Part shown: piece by piece, positions 7,222-13,070 of the stretch | Position numbering within the stretch: position 1 is the stretch's first letter | Layout of the letters: every line of letters starts with the position of its first letter | NCBI GenBank assembly: GCA_964370795.1 | Contig: CAYJME010000053.1 | Location: 1-17,958 of the forward strand | DNA length: 17,958 nt | Reading direction: 5' to 3' | From: JAHFOW01 sp964370795 | Lineage (GTDB): Bacteria > Planctomycetota > Brocadiia > Brocadiales > Brocadiaceae | Program-made: the position numbers and the translations under genes | Notes under the pieces: model-generated | The model's input: only the letters and a program-made list of their open reading frames with translations | The model's database searches: none | What the model was told of the DNA's origin: nothing

Positions 7222-7285
7222 AAGAGGAAAAACATACAAGAGCGTATTCCGTGAGAACTCAACTACCACGTAAATTTTAAAAACC

Positions 7286-7630
7286 ATGCAACTGATGAAC
7301 TTTATACTTTATTTTCTCCTCGGCGGCACTATTGTAAGTCTTGTGACATTTATCGGTTCACAGGGGAAGGGATTGCTGGCGGCGTTTGTAGCTACCTTTC
7401 CTACCATGACGGTACTTACCTTTTCTTTGCTTTATCACAAGGCAGGCCATGCCGCCACGGTAAATTACGCAAAGGGTCTTCTCCTGATGACGATACCGTG
7501 GATTCTCTATGTTTTATGCCTCATTTTTCTCTTGCCCAGATGGGGATTTGCAAAGTCTATTATTGCTGGAATATCAACATACATGATCCTTGCCGGAATT
7601 GTGAGTATGATCATGAAATATTCTAAATAA
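7286..7630 (+). CDS. Small four-helix membrane protein, GlpM/DUF3147-like
   Basis: A 114-residue, very hydrophobic protein with about four membrane helices (roughly residues 5-24, 29-50, 62-82 and 88-110). The sequence FLLGGTIVSLVTFIGSQGKG, then LLAAFVATFPTMTVLTF, resembles the small integral membrane proteins grouped as DUF3147/GlpM-like; this is from memory of the family pattern and not a search. No biochemical role is established for such proteins to my knowledge. No strong ribosome site is seen; a second in-frame ATG three codons in (7295) is an alternative start. It ends eight bases before the ATP-grasp gene, so the two are almost certainly co-translated and may act together at the membrane. 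Confidence 0.7.
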   Translation: MQLMNFILYFLLGGTIVSLVTFIGSQGKGLLAAFVATFPTMTVLTFSLLYHKAGHAATVNYAKGLLLMTIPWILYVLCLIFLLPRWGFAKSIIAGISTYMILAGIVSMIMKYSK

Positions 7631-7638
7631 CCGGCAGC

Positions 7639-8805
7639 ATGGAGAAATATGTGAAAAAAATATCCGTGTTGTTGTTATTGCTCGATGGGCAAAGCATTAA
7701 TGCGCTACCTGTAGCACGGTGTTTAGGGCAGGTCCCGACCATAGAATTACATGTCCTTTCAAACGACCCCTGGAATCCGCTTCGTTTTTCTTTCCACAGG
7801 TCTTCCTATCGTCTCTTACAAAAGAGGAGCGACGATGTATTGTGGTTAGATACTATAAACCAAGCGATTAAGAAGTCCAATGCTGACATTTTAATGCCCG
7901 TAGGGGAACCGGCAATCCTATTTGTTTCAAATTACAGCCGCATTCTTAAAAGGTTAACTGCCACAACAGATACGCCTCTACCTGATATTTTTAACATAGC
8001 GGTTAATAAGTGGTTACTTGTTAATTTAATGGAAGAATATAATATTCCTCACCCATCGGCTATTTTGTATACGGCTGATGAAATATTTAAGCAAAAGTTA
8101 ACTAAGTTGGTGTTTCCTGTATTACTCAAACCGACATGCCAAAGTGGAGGTAGAAATATACAATATTTTGATACCCCCGCTGCATTACTGGATTTTCTGA
8201 CGGAGAATCAGGGATTTTCTCGTCAGTATATTGTACAAAGCTTCATTTATGGCCGCGATTTAGGTTGTAACGTTTTATGCCACAATGGGGAAATTTTAGC
8301 ATATACTATCCAAAAAAGTATTATTCCCGGTTCGCGGAGATTTGCCCCAATGGAAGGCATGGTGTTTGTAAAAGATGAGCAGGTGTTTGATGTTATAAGC
8401 AGATTGATGTCCATCATGAAGTGGAGTGGTGTAGCAAATATCGACTTAAGATATGACGAACAAGATAAACAAGTTAAGGTACTGGAGGTCAACGGTCGCT
8501 ACTGGGGATCACTGCTTGGATCTCTGGTCGCAGGGGTTAACTTTCCATACCTGGCTTGCCTGGCAGCTCTGGGGTTTTCATTTCAAAGACCAAACTACCA
8601 ACCGAAGTATTTTGTAAAGGGGAGCGCGACTATTAAACAAAAAGTATTAAGATGTTTTAGTAAAAATAAGGCAAATTTTCGTTTTCATGAAACAAGCTTG
8701 AAATATATTTTATCAGATCCTTTTCCTGAAATAGTTATTTTTGTTAAACTTGGTTTACAATTCTTAAAACGCGCTTTCTCGATTTTTCGGTCATTCAGGA
8801 AATAG
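7639..8805 (+). CDS. ATP-grasp carboxylate-amine ligase-like protein
   Basis: A 388-residue protein of the ATP-grasp fold, enzymes that join a carboxylate to an amine, thiol or similar group through an acyl-phosphate. The pre-ATP domain covers about residues 1-120. The lysine/glycine-loop region VLLKPTCQSGGRN (161-173) gives the ATP-binding Lys164. GRDLGCNVL (205-213) follows, and the Mg-binding set is NIDLRYD (267-273) with VLEVNGRYWGS (281-291), Glu283 and Asn285. The last 70 residues are basic and hydrophobic, which hints at membrane contact. The substrate cannot be named; CarB-like ATP-grasp proteins of this kind act in peptide, polysaccharide or antibiotic side pathways. The gene looks more AT-rich than its neighbours, so horizontal transfer is possible. 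It is coupled to the small membrane gene upstream. Confidence 0.8.
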   Translation: MEKYVKKISVLLLLLDGQSINALPVARCLGQVPTIELHVLSNDPWNPLRFSFHRSSYRLLQKRSDDVLWLDTINQAIKKSNADILMPVGEPAILFVSNYSRILKRLTATTDTPLPDIFNIAVNKWLLVNLMEEYNIPHPSAILYTADEIFKQKLTKLVFPVLLKPTCQSGGRNIQYFDTPAALLDFLTENQGFSRQYIVQSFIYGRDLGCNVLCHNGEILAYTIQKSIIPGSRRFAPMEGMVFVKDEQVFDVISRLMSIMKWSGVANIDLRYDEQDKQVKVLEVNGRYWGSLLGSLVAGVNFPYLACLAALGFSFQRPNYQPKYFVKGSATIKQKVLRCFSKNKANFRFHETSLKYILSDPFPEIVIFVKLGLQFLKRAFSIFRSFRK

Positions 8806-9076
8806 AAATAATTATAAAAGAACCCAGGCAAAATGGTATGCATCGGCTGGGCGAATAGTTACTTTCTGAGCCAATAAACTGCCACCCTTTGCCTTTACGT
8901 ATAACATCTACGCTTACTCCGGAACGCATATTGTTAAAAGATATTATCATGGTTCCTGTAATTAAGGCATCGTAACCCTTTAATTTTACTGGATCTTTAA
9001 TATTTTCTTGCCCGTTCAAACATATAGTATCCTTATTCTGGCCTTGTTTAGATTGAAAAAGGAAGGGCAGCTGCAA
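8795..9076 (-). pseudogene. Possible remnant of a protein-coding gene
   Basis: The 408-bp gap at 8806-9213 holds one 93-codon minus-strand frame. Its middle part (GYDALITGTMIISFNNMRSG, then VSVDVIRKGKGWQFIGSE) looks like real protein and could be the C-terminal end of a lost secreted or lipoprotein gene. Against a living gene: the first codon is TTG abutting the terminator stem at 9065-9074, the first residues are read from the terminator, there is no ribosome site, and the end runs over the ATP-grasp stop. I treat it as a degenerate fragment or chance frame. Confidence 0.25.
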
Positions 9077-9108
9077 TGATTAACGGTAATGCGCGAAAGC
9101 AGCTGCCC
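9055..9108 (-). terminator. Rho-independent terminator for the exported-protein gene
   Basis: GGGCAGCTGC (9065-9074) pairs perfectly with GCAGCTGCCC (9099-9108), a 10-bp GC-rich stem with a 24-nt loop. On the minus strand CTTCCTTTTTC follows, a fair T-tract. It lies about 105 bp after the stop of the 9214-10005 gene. On the plus strand TTTTCC follows, so it may work in both directions between the convergent units. Confidence 0.65.
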
Positions 9109-9213
9109 TTTTCCTGTCTGTGTTAAGTTACATAACAAAAAAAACGGTCACAAATCGTTGACATCTTGAAATGCCATCAATGCTTTTCGTAATCATCGTA
9201 ATTGCCATAATTA

Positions 9214-10005
9214 CTATTTTTTGCCTCCGGCAGGCCAATACCCGGCTATTGGGAGAAATTCATCAATAGATTCGTCGGAAGGATACACACTAATCTCAAA
9301 TCCCTCTCCACAATTTCCAGGAAGGGGATTGTTCTTCAGGTCTCTTACAACCCTTATATACGGCCAAAACCCCACGGATACAACGTCCGCATCATCAAAC
9401 TTTTCAGTTAAACGTCCCATCCATATATCGGCGCGATCATCTTTGTCTTCGTTCATAGATTTTGTGCAATAGTTGGCAATGGCAATGTACACTGTCATCG
9501 CAGTTACGCAAGAATCTGATTTGAACTTAGGAAAGGTTGCACGCCACGGAATAAGCCCCGTAAAACCGTCCTTTAACGTACCACCTGTGTATACTAAAGC
9601 CCTGGTATCTTCTGTCATTTCCATACCGTGTGAAATAAATGGCGGGACAGGTCCTCCCATTTTGTTGATTTTCCTGAAAAGGCTGTTTACAGCCGGACTC
9701 GCACCCATTACAGGATTGCCTATTATATGATCAGAAAGATTTATAGACTCTTTTGTGTCAGAACGCTCGGCAATAGCGTTTGCGTCATTTGGAAAAACAG
9801 CGCTCATTGACCTTACAGGTTGACCGTCACACCCATGAGGTATACAAAAATGATTGAGGGCGCCCGTTCCTTCAAGTTCGTCGTGGCTACTGTAATCAGT
9901 AGGGGTGTTTTTCGACATTACCGTTGTATGAGCCATAGCATTTCCTGAGATAATCGTTGTTCCTAAAATTGCTACAATTGCAAGATATATTTTAGGTTTT
10001 AACAT
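9214..10005 (-). CDS. Exported DUF1775/YcnI-like protein with N-terminal His
   Basis: I start at the ATG at 10005, which has a strong GGAGGAAAG ribosome site 6-8 bases ahead; the longer frame to 10050 has none. The 263-residue product has a signal peptide (residues 1-25) ending in GNAMA, so signal peptidase should expose His26 in HTTV. The next segment ALNHFCIPHGCDGQPVRSMS (residues 49-68) resembles the PHGCDG motif I recall from DUF1775 (YcnI) proteins, which bind copper through an N-terminal histidine. Further cysteines (Cys54, Cys59, and pairs in SDSCVTA, NYCTKS and GNCGEG) suggest disulfides or metal ligands in the periplasm. It is longer than a single DUF1775 domain, so the C-terminal half is unassigned. 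A cysteine-rich membrane protein gene lies upstream on the same strand. Export is secure; the copper role is inference. Confidence 0.65.
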   Translation of the reverse strand: MLKPKIYLAIVAILGTTIISGNAMAHTTVMSKNTPTDYSSHDELEGTGALNHFCIPHGCDGQPVRSMSAVFPNDANAIAERSDTKESINLSDHIIGNPVMGASPAVNSLFRKINKMGGPVPPFISHGMEMTEDTRALVYTGGTLKDGFTGLIPWRATFPKFKSDSCVTAMTVYIAIANYCTKSMNEDKDDRADIWMGRLTEKFDDADVVSVGFWPYIRVVRDLKNNPLPGNCGEGFEISVYPSDESIDEFLPIAGYWPAGGKK

Positions 10006-10177
10006 AAGTTCTTTCCTCCAAGTTTTAAAAATTAGTACAAGGTATCTCACATTTTTATTTCCGATCTCGATAAGATAAAGGTAAAAAAAGGCATATGAAA
10101 GACAAAAACTTAAGACAAAGCATCCCTGTGGATAGAAAGAGCCTATTTGACTACCGTATCTTTTTTAATCGGGATTA

Positions 10178-10204
10178 TTTTCAGCATTTTTAATAATGCT
10201 GAAA
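10178..10204 (-). terminator. Hairpin between the cysteine-rich and exported-protein genes
   Basis: TTTCAGCATT and AATGCTGAAA form a 10-bp stem with a short loop, starting 14 bases after the cysteine-rich gene's stop. On the minus strand no T-run follows, while on the plus strand ATTTTG does. It may attenuate transcription into the downstream gene or protect the mRNA 3' end rather than fully terminate. Confidence 0.4.
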
Positions 10205-10217
10205 TTTTGAGTGGACT

Positions 10218-10652
10218 TTATGTGAGATATCGTGGAGGTTTTTCCGGAGGTGATACTGTTGGCTCTTTGAGATGGACCAACGTATTGCCGACAAGATAAC
10301 ACAAAAATGTTATTTGTGGAATTTTAAAAGAGTTTTCCTGGATGTATTTAAGTTCTGTGTTTGTAAAGGTAATCACATCATTACCTGATTTACACTTTAC
10401 GCTGCTCATGAATGCCTGGAAGCTGCCTTTCTGTTTCATTACGCCGTCTTGAGACTGTAACTGGTTTCCATAGGACGAACAACAGCAATGTGTCATGCAA
10501 TCGGCTTCAGATTTGCAGCCACACTTATGATCTTTGCATGGGAATGCAACAGGCTTCTTTGGGCAGTTAATAACAAGGCCAACATTGCATAATGCCAAAA
10601 AAACAAAAGCCAATATCTGAATATAGGTAATAATTTTTACAAGCCTGGTCAT
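10218..10652 (-). CDS. Cysteine-rich membrane-anchored protein, possible metal binder
   Basis: A 144-residue protein I cannot assign to a named family. Residues 6-28 form a membrane helix or uncleaved signal. Next comes a dense cysteine/histidine block at residues 39-58, KDHKCGCKSEADCMTHCCCS, with cysteines at 39, 44, 46, 52, 56, 57 and 58, plus Cys30 near the membrane. Such CxC and CCC clusters suit binding of soft metals such as Cu(I) or Zn, or an iron-sulfur or disulfide role. The rest is polar with a hydrophobic segment (ITFLCYLVGNTLVHL) and a proline-rich end. The start at 10652 has only a weak purine-rich leader. Its neighbour downstream is the exported DUF1775-like gene, which supports a shared metal-related task; this is inference from context. 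Confidence 0.6.
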   Translation of the reverse strand: MTRLVKIITYIQILAFVFLALCNVGLVINCPKKPVAFPCKDHKCGCKSEADCMTHCCCSSYGNQLQSQDGVMKQKGSFQAFMSSVKCKSGNDVITFTNTELKYIQENSFKIPQITFLCYLVGNTLVHLKEPTVSPPEKPPRYLT

Positions 10653-10676
10653 TCTCTGTCTGTCTATGGAACGGAT

Positions 10677-10705
10677 ATTATAAGATGACGATAAGTTACG
10701 GTTCC
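10677..10705 (-). promoter_or_regulatory. Promoter candidate for the cysteine-rich gene
   Basis: A perfect TATAAT -10 lies at 10682-10677 on the minus strand, 25 bases before the start codon. The hexamer 17 bases upstream is GGAACC, not a sigma-70 -35 but similar to the GGAAC of ECF-sigma promoters. Either a -35-poor sigma-70 promoter or an ECF-type promoter would fit. Confidence 0.35.
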
Positions 10706-10809
10706 TTTTTTGGCTATTATTTTAAAGCAAAAATGAAGAAAATTGCAAGTTTTTTAATATTTTGACGGTAATTTCCTCTTGTGGTTCTTGTTTTCCGATC
10801 CGATTTGTC

Positions 10810-11511
10810 TCAAACCGAAAGAATTCCCTTGTCTTTCAAACTTACAAAGTGGTCGTTTCCGATAATAAGGTGATCGAGGACTTTGATACCAACGATGTTT
10901 CCCACCTCTACCAATCGGTGTGTTATCTGGATGTCTTCTTTGCTTGGTTCCGGGTCGCCAGACGGATGATTATGCACAAAGATTATCGAGGCTGCTGATT
11001 CCTTTATGGCGGGATTAAATACCTCACGCGGGTGGACAATACTGGAGGTAAGACTACCGGTGGAGATGGGCAAATCCTTAATAATACGGTTTTTATTATC
11101 CAGGAGAACGGCGAGAAAATTTTCCTGCTTTTTCCCACGCAAGCGTTCATGGAAATGGTTAAAGATATCACGACTGCATTTGAATTGTTGCTGGGGTTGC
11201 AGCGCAATGGTAGCAAACCGCTTGGCAATGGCCAACGATGCCTTGATTTGAGCAGCACGGGCAGGCCCTATGCCTTTTGTCTCGCACAATTCGTGAATAG
11301 AAACGGAACCTAACTTTCGAAAATCACCATATTTTGAAAGCAACCCTTGCGCAAGGTCTACTGCGCTATAATCAGGGGTCCCATCACGAATAATGATTCC
11401 CAGGAGTTCAGCGTCCGTCAGGCATTCATCACCGTTTTGGATGAGCCGCTCCCGCGGGCGTTCATGGGTAGGAAGTTCTTTAATCGTTGGACGTTTCTTT
11501 TCTTCCTTCAT
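10810..11511 (-). CDS. radC: RadC family JAB/MPN-domain protein
   Basis: The 233-residue protein has the standard RadC layout: an N-terminal helical part with a helix-hairpin-helix-like segment (ETKGIGPARAAQIKAS, residues 77-92) and a C-terminal JAMM metalloprotease-like domain. The zinc-binding motif HNHPSGDPEPSKED occupies residues 180-193 (His180, His182, Asp193), and Glu130 in KKQENFLAVLLD fits the conserved acidic residue. The opening KELPTHERPRERLI is also typical. RadC was once linked to DNA repair, but its true role is uncertain; related proteins are common on mobile elements. There are no mobile-element genes here. The ATG at 11511 has no ribosome site because the promoter's -10 ends eight bases upstream, which suggests a leaderless mRNA. 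Confidence 0.95.
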   Translation of the reverse strand: MKEEKKRPTIKELPTHERPRERLIQNGDECLTDAELLGIIIRDGTPDYSAVDLAQGLLSKYGDFRKLGSVSIHELCETKGIGPARAAQIKASLAIAKRFATIALQPQQQFKCSRDIFNHFHERLRGKKQENFLAVLLDNKNRIIKDLPISTGSLTSSIVHPREVFNPAIKESAASIIFVHNHPSGDPEPSKEDIQITHRLVEVGNIVGIKVLDHLIIGNDHFVSLKDKGILSV

Positions 11512-11519
11512 AATATAAA

Positions 11520-11547
11520 ATTATACTTTAATAATTGTCTCTGTCAA
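11520..11547 (-). promoter_or_regulatory. Consensus sigma-70 promoter of radC, probably leaderless
   Basis: On the minus strand TTGACA (11547-11542), a 16-bp spacer, and TATAAT (11525-11520) are both exact consensus hexamers. Only eight bases separate the -10 from the radC ATG at 11511, so transcription should start at or within a base or two of the A of the start codon. Confidence 0.7.
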
Positions 11548-11560
11548 TACCGTGTCTTTC

Positions 11561-11566
11561 TATAAT
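11561..11566 (+). promoter_or_regulatory. -10 element candidate for the DUF2284 gene
   Basis: A perfect TATAAT lies on the plus strand about 84 bases before the DUF2284 ATG. A TTGTCT at 11535-11540 is the nearest -35-like hexamer but its 20-bp spacing is too long. If used, this promoter overlaps the divergent radC promoter, so the two could compete for polymerase. Confidence 0.35.
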
Positions 11567-11649
11567 ATATTCAGGAAAATTATTTGCTTAACTATATCAC
11601 CTCGTTTATAGTAAAATTAAAACAATATAATCCTTCATGGAGGTTTATT

Positions 11650-12216
11650 ATGCGTATACAGGATTCAACGATATTGGGTATTCAGGAGGTTCTTGTTACA
11701 AATCAGGCATCCGTGGATTTGTATAATTCACTCACACAAAAAGCCAAAGAACTCGGATGTGAACAGGCTGTTGTTGTTCATACCTCGACAATTGCCATTG
11801 GACGTTGGGTACAGTTGAAATGCAAATACGGATGCGAAGAGTATGGGAATAAATTATCCTGCCCGCCATACTCGCCGTCTTACGAAGAAACGAAGGAAAT
11901 TCTAAAAGAATATCAAAAGGCACTCCTTCTCCACGGACATCTCAGTTGGCAAATGCGTTATATGGTAACAGAACTAGAGAAGGCGGCCTTCTCTCTTGGC
12001 TTTTATAAGGCTTTTGGCTTTGGAGCGGGCCCCTGTAAATTGTGCGAACATTGCGATACCAATTCGCCCTGCCCTCATACAACAGAGGCCAGACCTTCCA
12101 TGGAGGCATGTGGCATAGATGTCTATCAAACGGCAAGGAACCATAATTTGAGAATTGAAACGCTAAAAAATAAGGATGACGAGATCAATATATACGGATT
12201 GGTACTTCTGGACTAA
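11650..12216 (+). CDS. DUF2284 cysteine-rich metal-binding protein
   Basis: I start at the ATG at 11650, which has a good ribosome site (GGAGG, 7 bases ahead), not at the TTG at 11584. The 188-residue product carries eight spread cysteines in the DUF2284 pattern: Cys58 and Cys62 in KCKYGCEEYG, Cys71 in SCPPYSP, then GPCKLCEHC (129, 132, 135), Cys141 in SPCPHTTEARPSMEACGID and Cys154. The CPPYSP and RPSMEACGID blocks are family hallmarks. These proteins are predicted to bind metal or an iron-sulfur cluster in the cytosol; no reaction is established. No signal peptide or membrane helix is present. It stands between radC (divergent) and a REP-like repeat, with no operon partner to hint at its task. 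Confidence 0.85.
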   Translation: MRIQDSTILGIQEVLVTNQASVDLYNSLTQKAKELGCEQAVVVHTSTIAIGRWVQLKCKYGCEEYGNKLSCPPYSPSYEETKEILKEYQKALLLHGHLSWQMRYMVTELEKAAFSLGFYKAFGFGAGPCKLCEHCDTNSPCPHTTEARPSMEACGIDVYQTARNHNLRIETLKNKDDEINIYGLVLLD

Positions 12217-12240
12217 CGGTCGTGATGTAATTTAGTGTTT

Positions 12241-12366
12241 AGGAATTTCAATGTTTTTGGTAGAAGTCAACTCCGGTTGGCAACGTGGAACGGTATGCAT
12301 ACCATTGGAAATTGCCGGTCGCCGTCAGGAGGCGGCTCCTACCTACAGGATATTTAAAACTTCAAG
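12241..12366. repeat. REP/BIME-like inverted repeat pair, copy 2
   Basis: The left unit GGTAGAAGTCAACTCCGGTT then GGCAAC (from 12259) holds a GTCAAC/GTTGGC stem with one G-T pair. The right unit on the minus strand (to 12346) reads GGTAGGAGCCGCCTCCTGAC then GGCGACCGGC, with a GCCG/CGGC stem. The two are imperfect inverted copies. Flanks AGGAATTTCAA and AAACTTCAAG match those of the copy at 1779-1899. It fills the gap before the phasin-like gene. Confidence 0.7.
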
Positions 12367-12400
12367 TCATTGAAGGCATATTTTTTATGGAGGGGAAAAC

Positions 12401-12748
12401 ATGATATCAGACATTTTTAAAAAGGCAGTTAGTCTTGGATTTGGGGCGTGGTTTGTCACGAAAGAAAATGTGGAAGAAATCATCGATGAGATGGTAAAAA
12501 AAGGAGAAATCAAGAGGGAAGAGGCAACGGCGCAGGCAAAGGAGTTGTTTCATAAAATCTTATCAAGCAGAAAAGATATAGAATCAAAGCTTGAAGAAAT
12601 TATGGAAAAGGTACTTCACAAGCTTGATATTCCCACACGCCATGAATTCCAGCAGTTACAGAAAAAACTCGACGAGGTTATAAAGAACCTTGAGTCAAAA
12701 GAAAAAGAGGATGAAGGATCATCGCGAAAAGACGCAGAATATCACTAA
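12401..12748 (+). CDS. Phasin-like coiled-coil protein
   Basis: A 115-residue, highly charged, almost wholly helical protein. The opening ISDIFKKAVSLGFGAWFVTK gives a short amphipathic or hydrophobic stretch (residues 1-20), followed by KENVEEIIDEMVKKGEIKRE and a long heptad-patterned helix that ends in a Lys/Glu tail. This matches the small polyhydroxyalkanoate-regulator/phasin-family proteins (PhaF/PhaI-like N-terminal type), which coat storage granules or act as general coiled-coil scaffolds. A strong GGAGGGG ribosome site precedes the ATG. No PHA synthase is in the window, so a granule role is not shown. It is the first gene of a closely spaced plus-strand series ending with the zinc-ribbon gene. 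Confidence 0.65.
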   Translation: MISDIFKKAVSLGFGAWFVTKENVEEIIDEMVKKGEIKREEATAQAKELFHKILSSRKDIESKLEEIMEKVLHKLDIPTRHEFQQLQKKLDEVIKNLESKEKEDEGSSRKDAEYH

Positions 12749-12772
12749 AGTACGTTTGGGTATAGACAAATT

Positions 12773-13048
12773 ATGATTCGAATACCTCTCTTGTTATTCA
12801 TACTGTTTGTATCTGATTCTGTCTGTTCCGGCCAGTCTCAAGAAATGCAGAAAACGTTTCAATATAAGCTTCCACAATTCCTGTATGAGGAAAAATGTGT
12901 CGCCGACATGCGGAATCTCGCCCGACAAAGGTTTAAAAAGGATTGGTTTACCAGCGATGAATTTAAACTCATCGTTAATTTGCTCGTGAAAACACAAGGG
13001 TTAAGAGAATCCGAAAGTTCAGTTCCTGAAAATATAAATAAAAAATGA
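12773..13048 (+). CDS. Small secreted protein of unknown function
   Basis: A 91-residue protein with a clear hydrophobic signal (residues 2-18, ending near SVCSGQ), possibly cut after Gly or left with Cys18 as a weak lipobox-like cysteine. The mature part is polar: KCVADMRNLARQRFKKDWFT (residues 41-60) then a helix FKLIVNLLVKTQG and a charged tail. I recognise no family. No strong ribosome site precedes the ATG, but it lies 24 bases after the phasin-like gene and 22 before dsbD, with no stop or repeat between, which supports a real co-transcribed gene. Its export alongside DsbD hints at a thiol-redox client or partner, which is only inference; its mature cysteine (Cys42) is single. Confidence 0.5.
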   Translation: MIRIPLLLFILFVSDSVCSGQSQEMQKTFQYKLPQFLYEEKCVADMRNLARQRFKKDWFTSDEFKLIVNLLVKTQGLRESESSVPENINKK

Positions 13049-13070
13049 AAATCTCTGTGGAGGATGTTTC

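Noticed and set aside
9214..10050. Longer start at 10050 for the exported protein
   Set aside because: The internal ATG at 10005 has a strong GGAGGAAAG site and gives a proper signal peptide; the extra 15 residues have neither.
11584..12216. TTG start at 11584 for the DUF2284 gene
   Set aside because: The ATG at 11650 has a good ribosome site and gives the family-like N-terminus.
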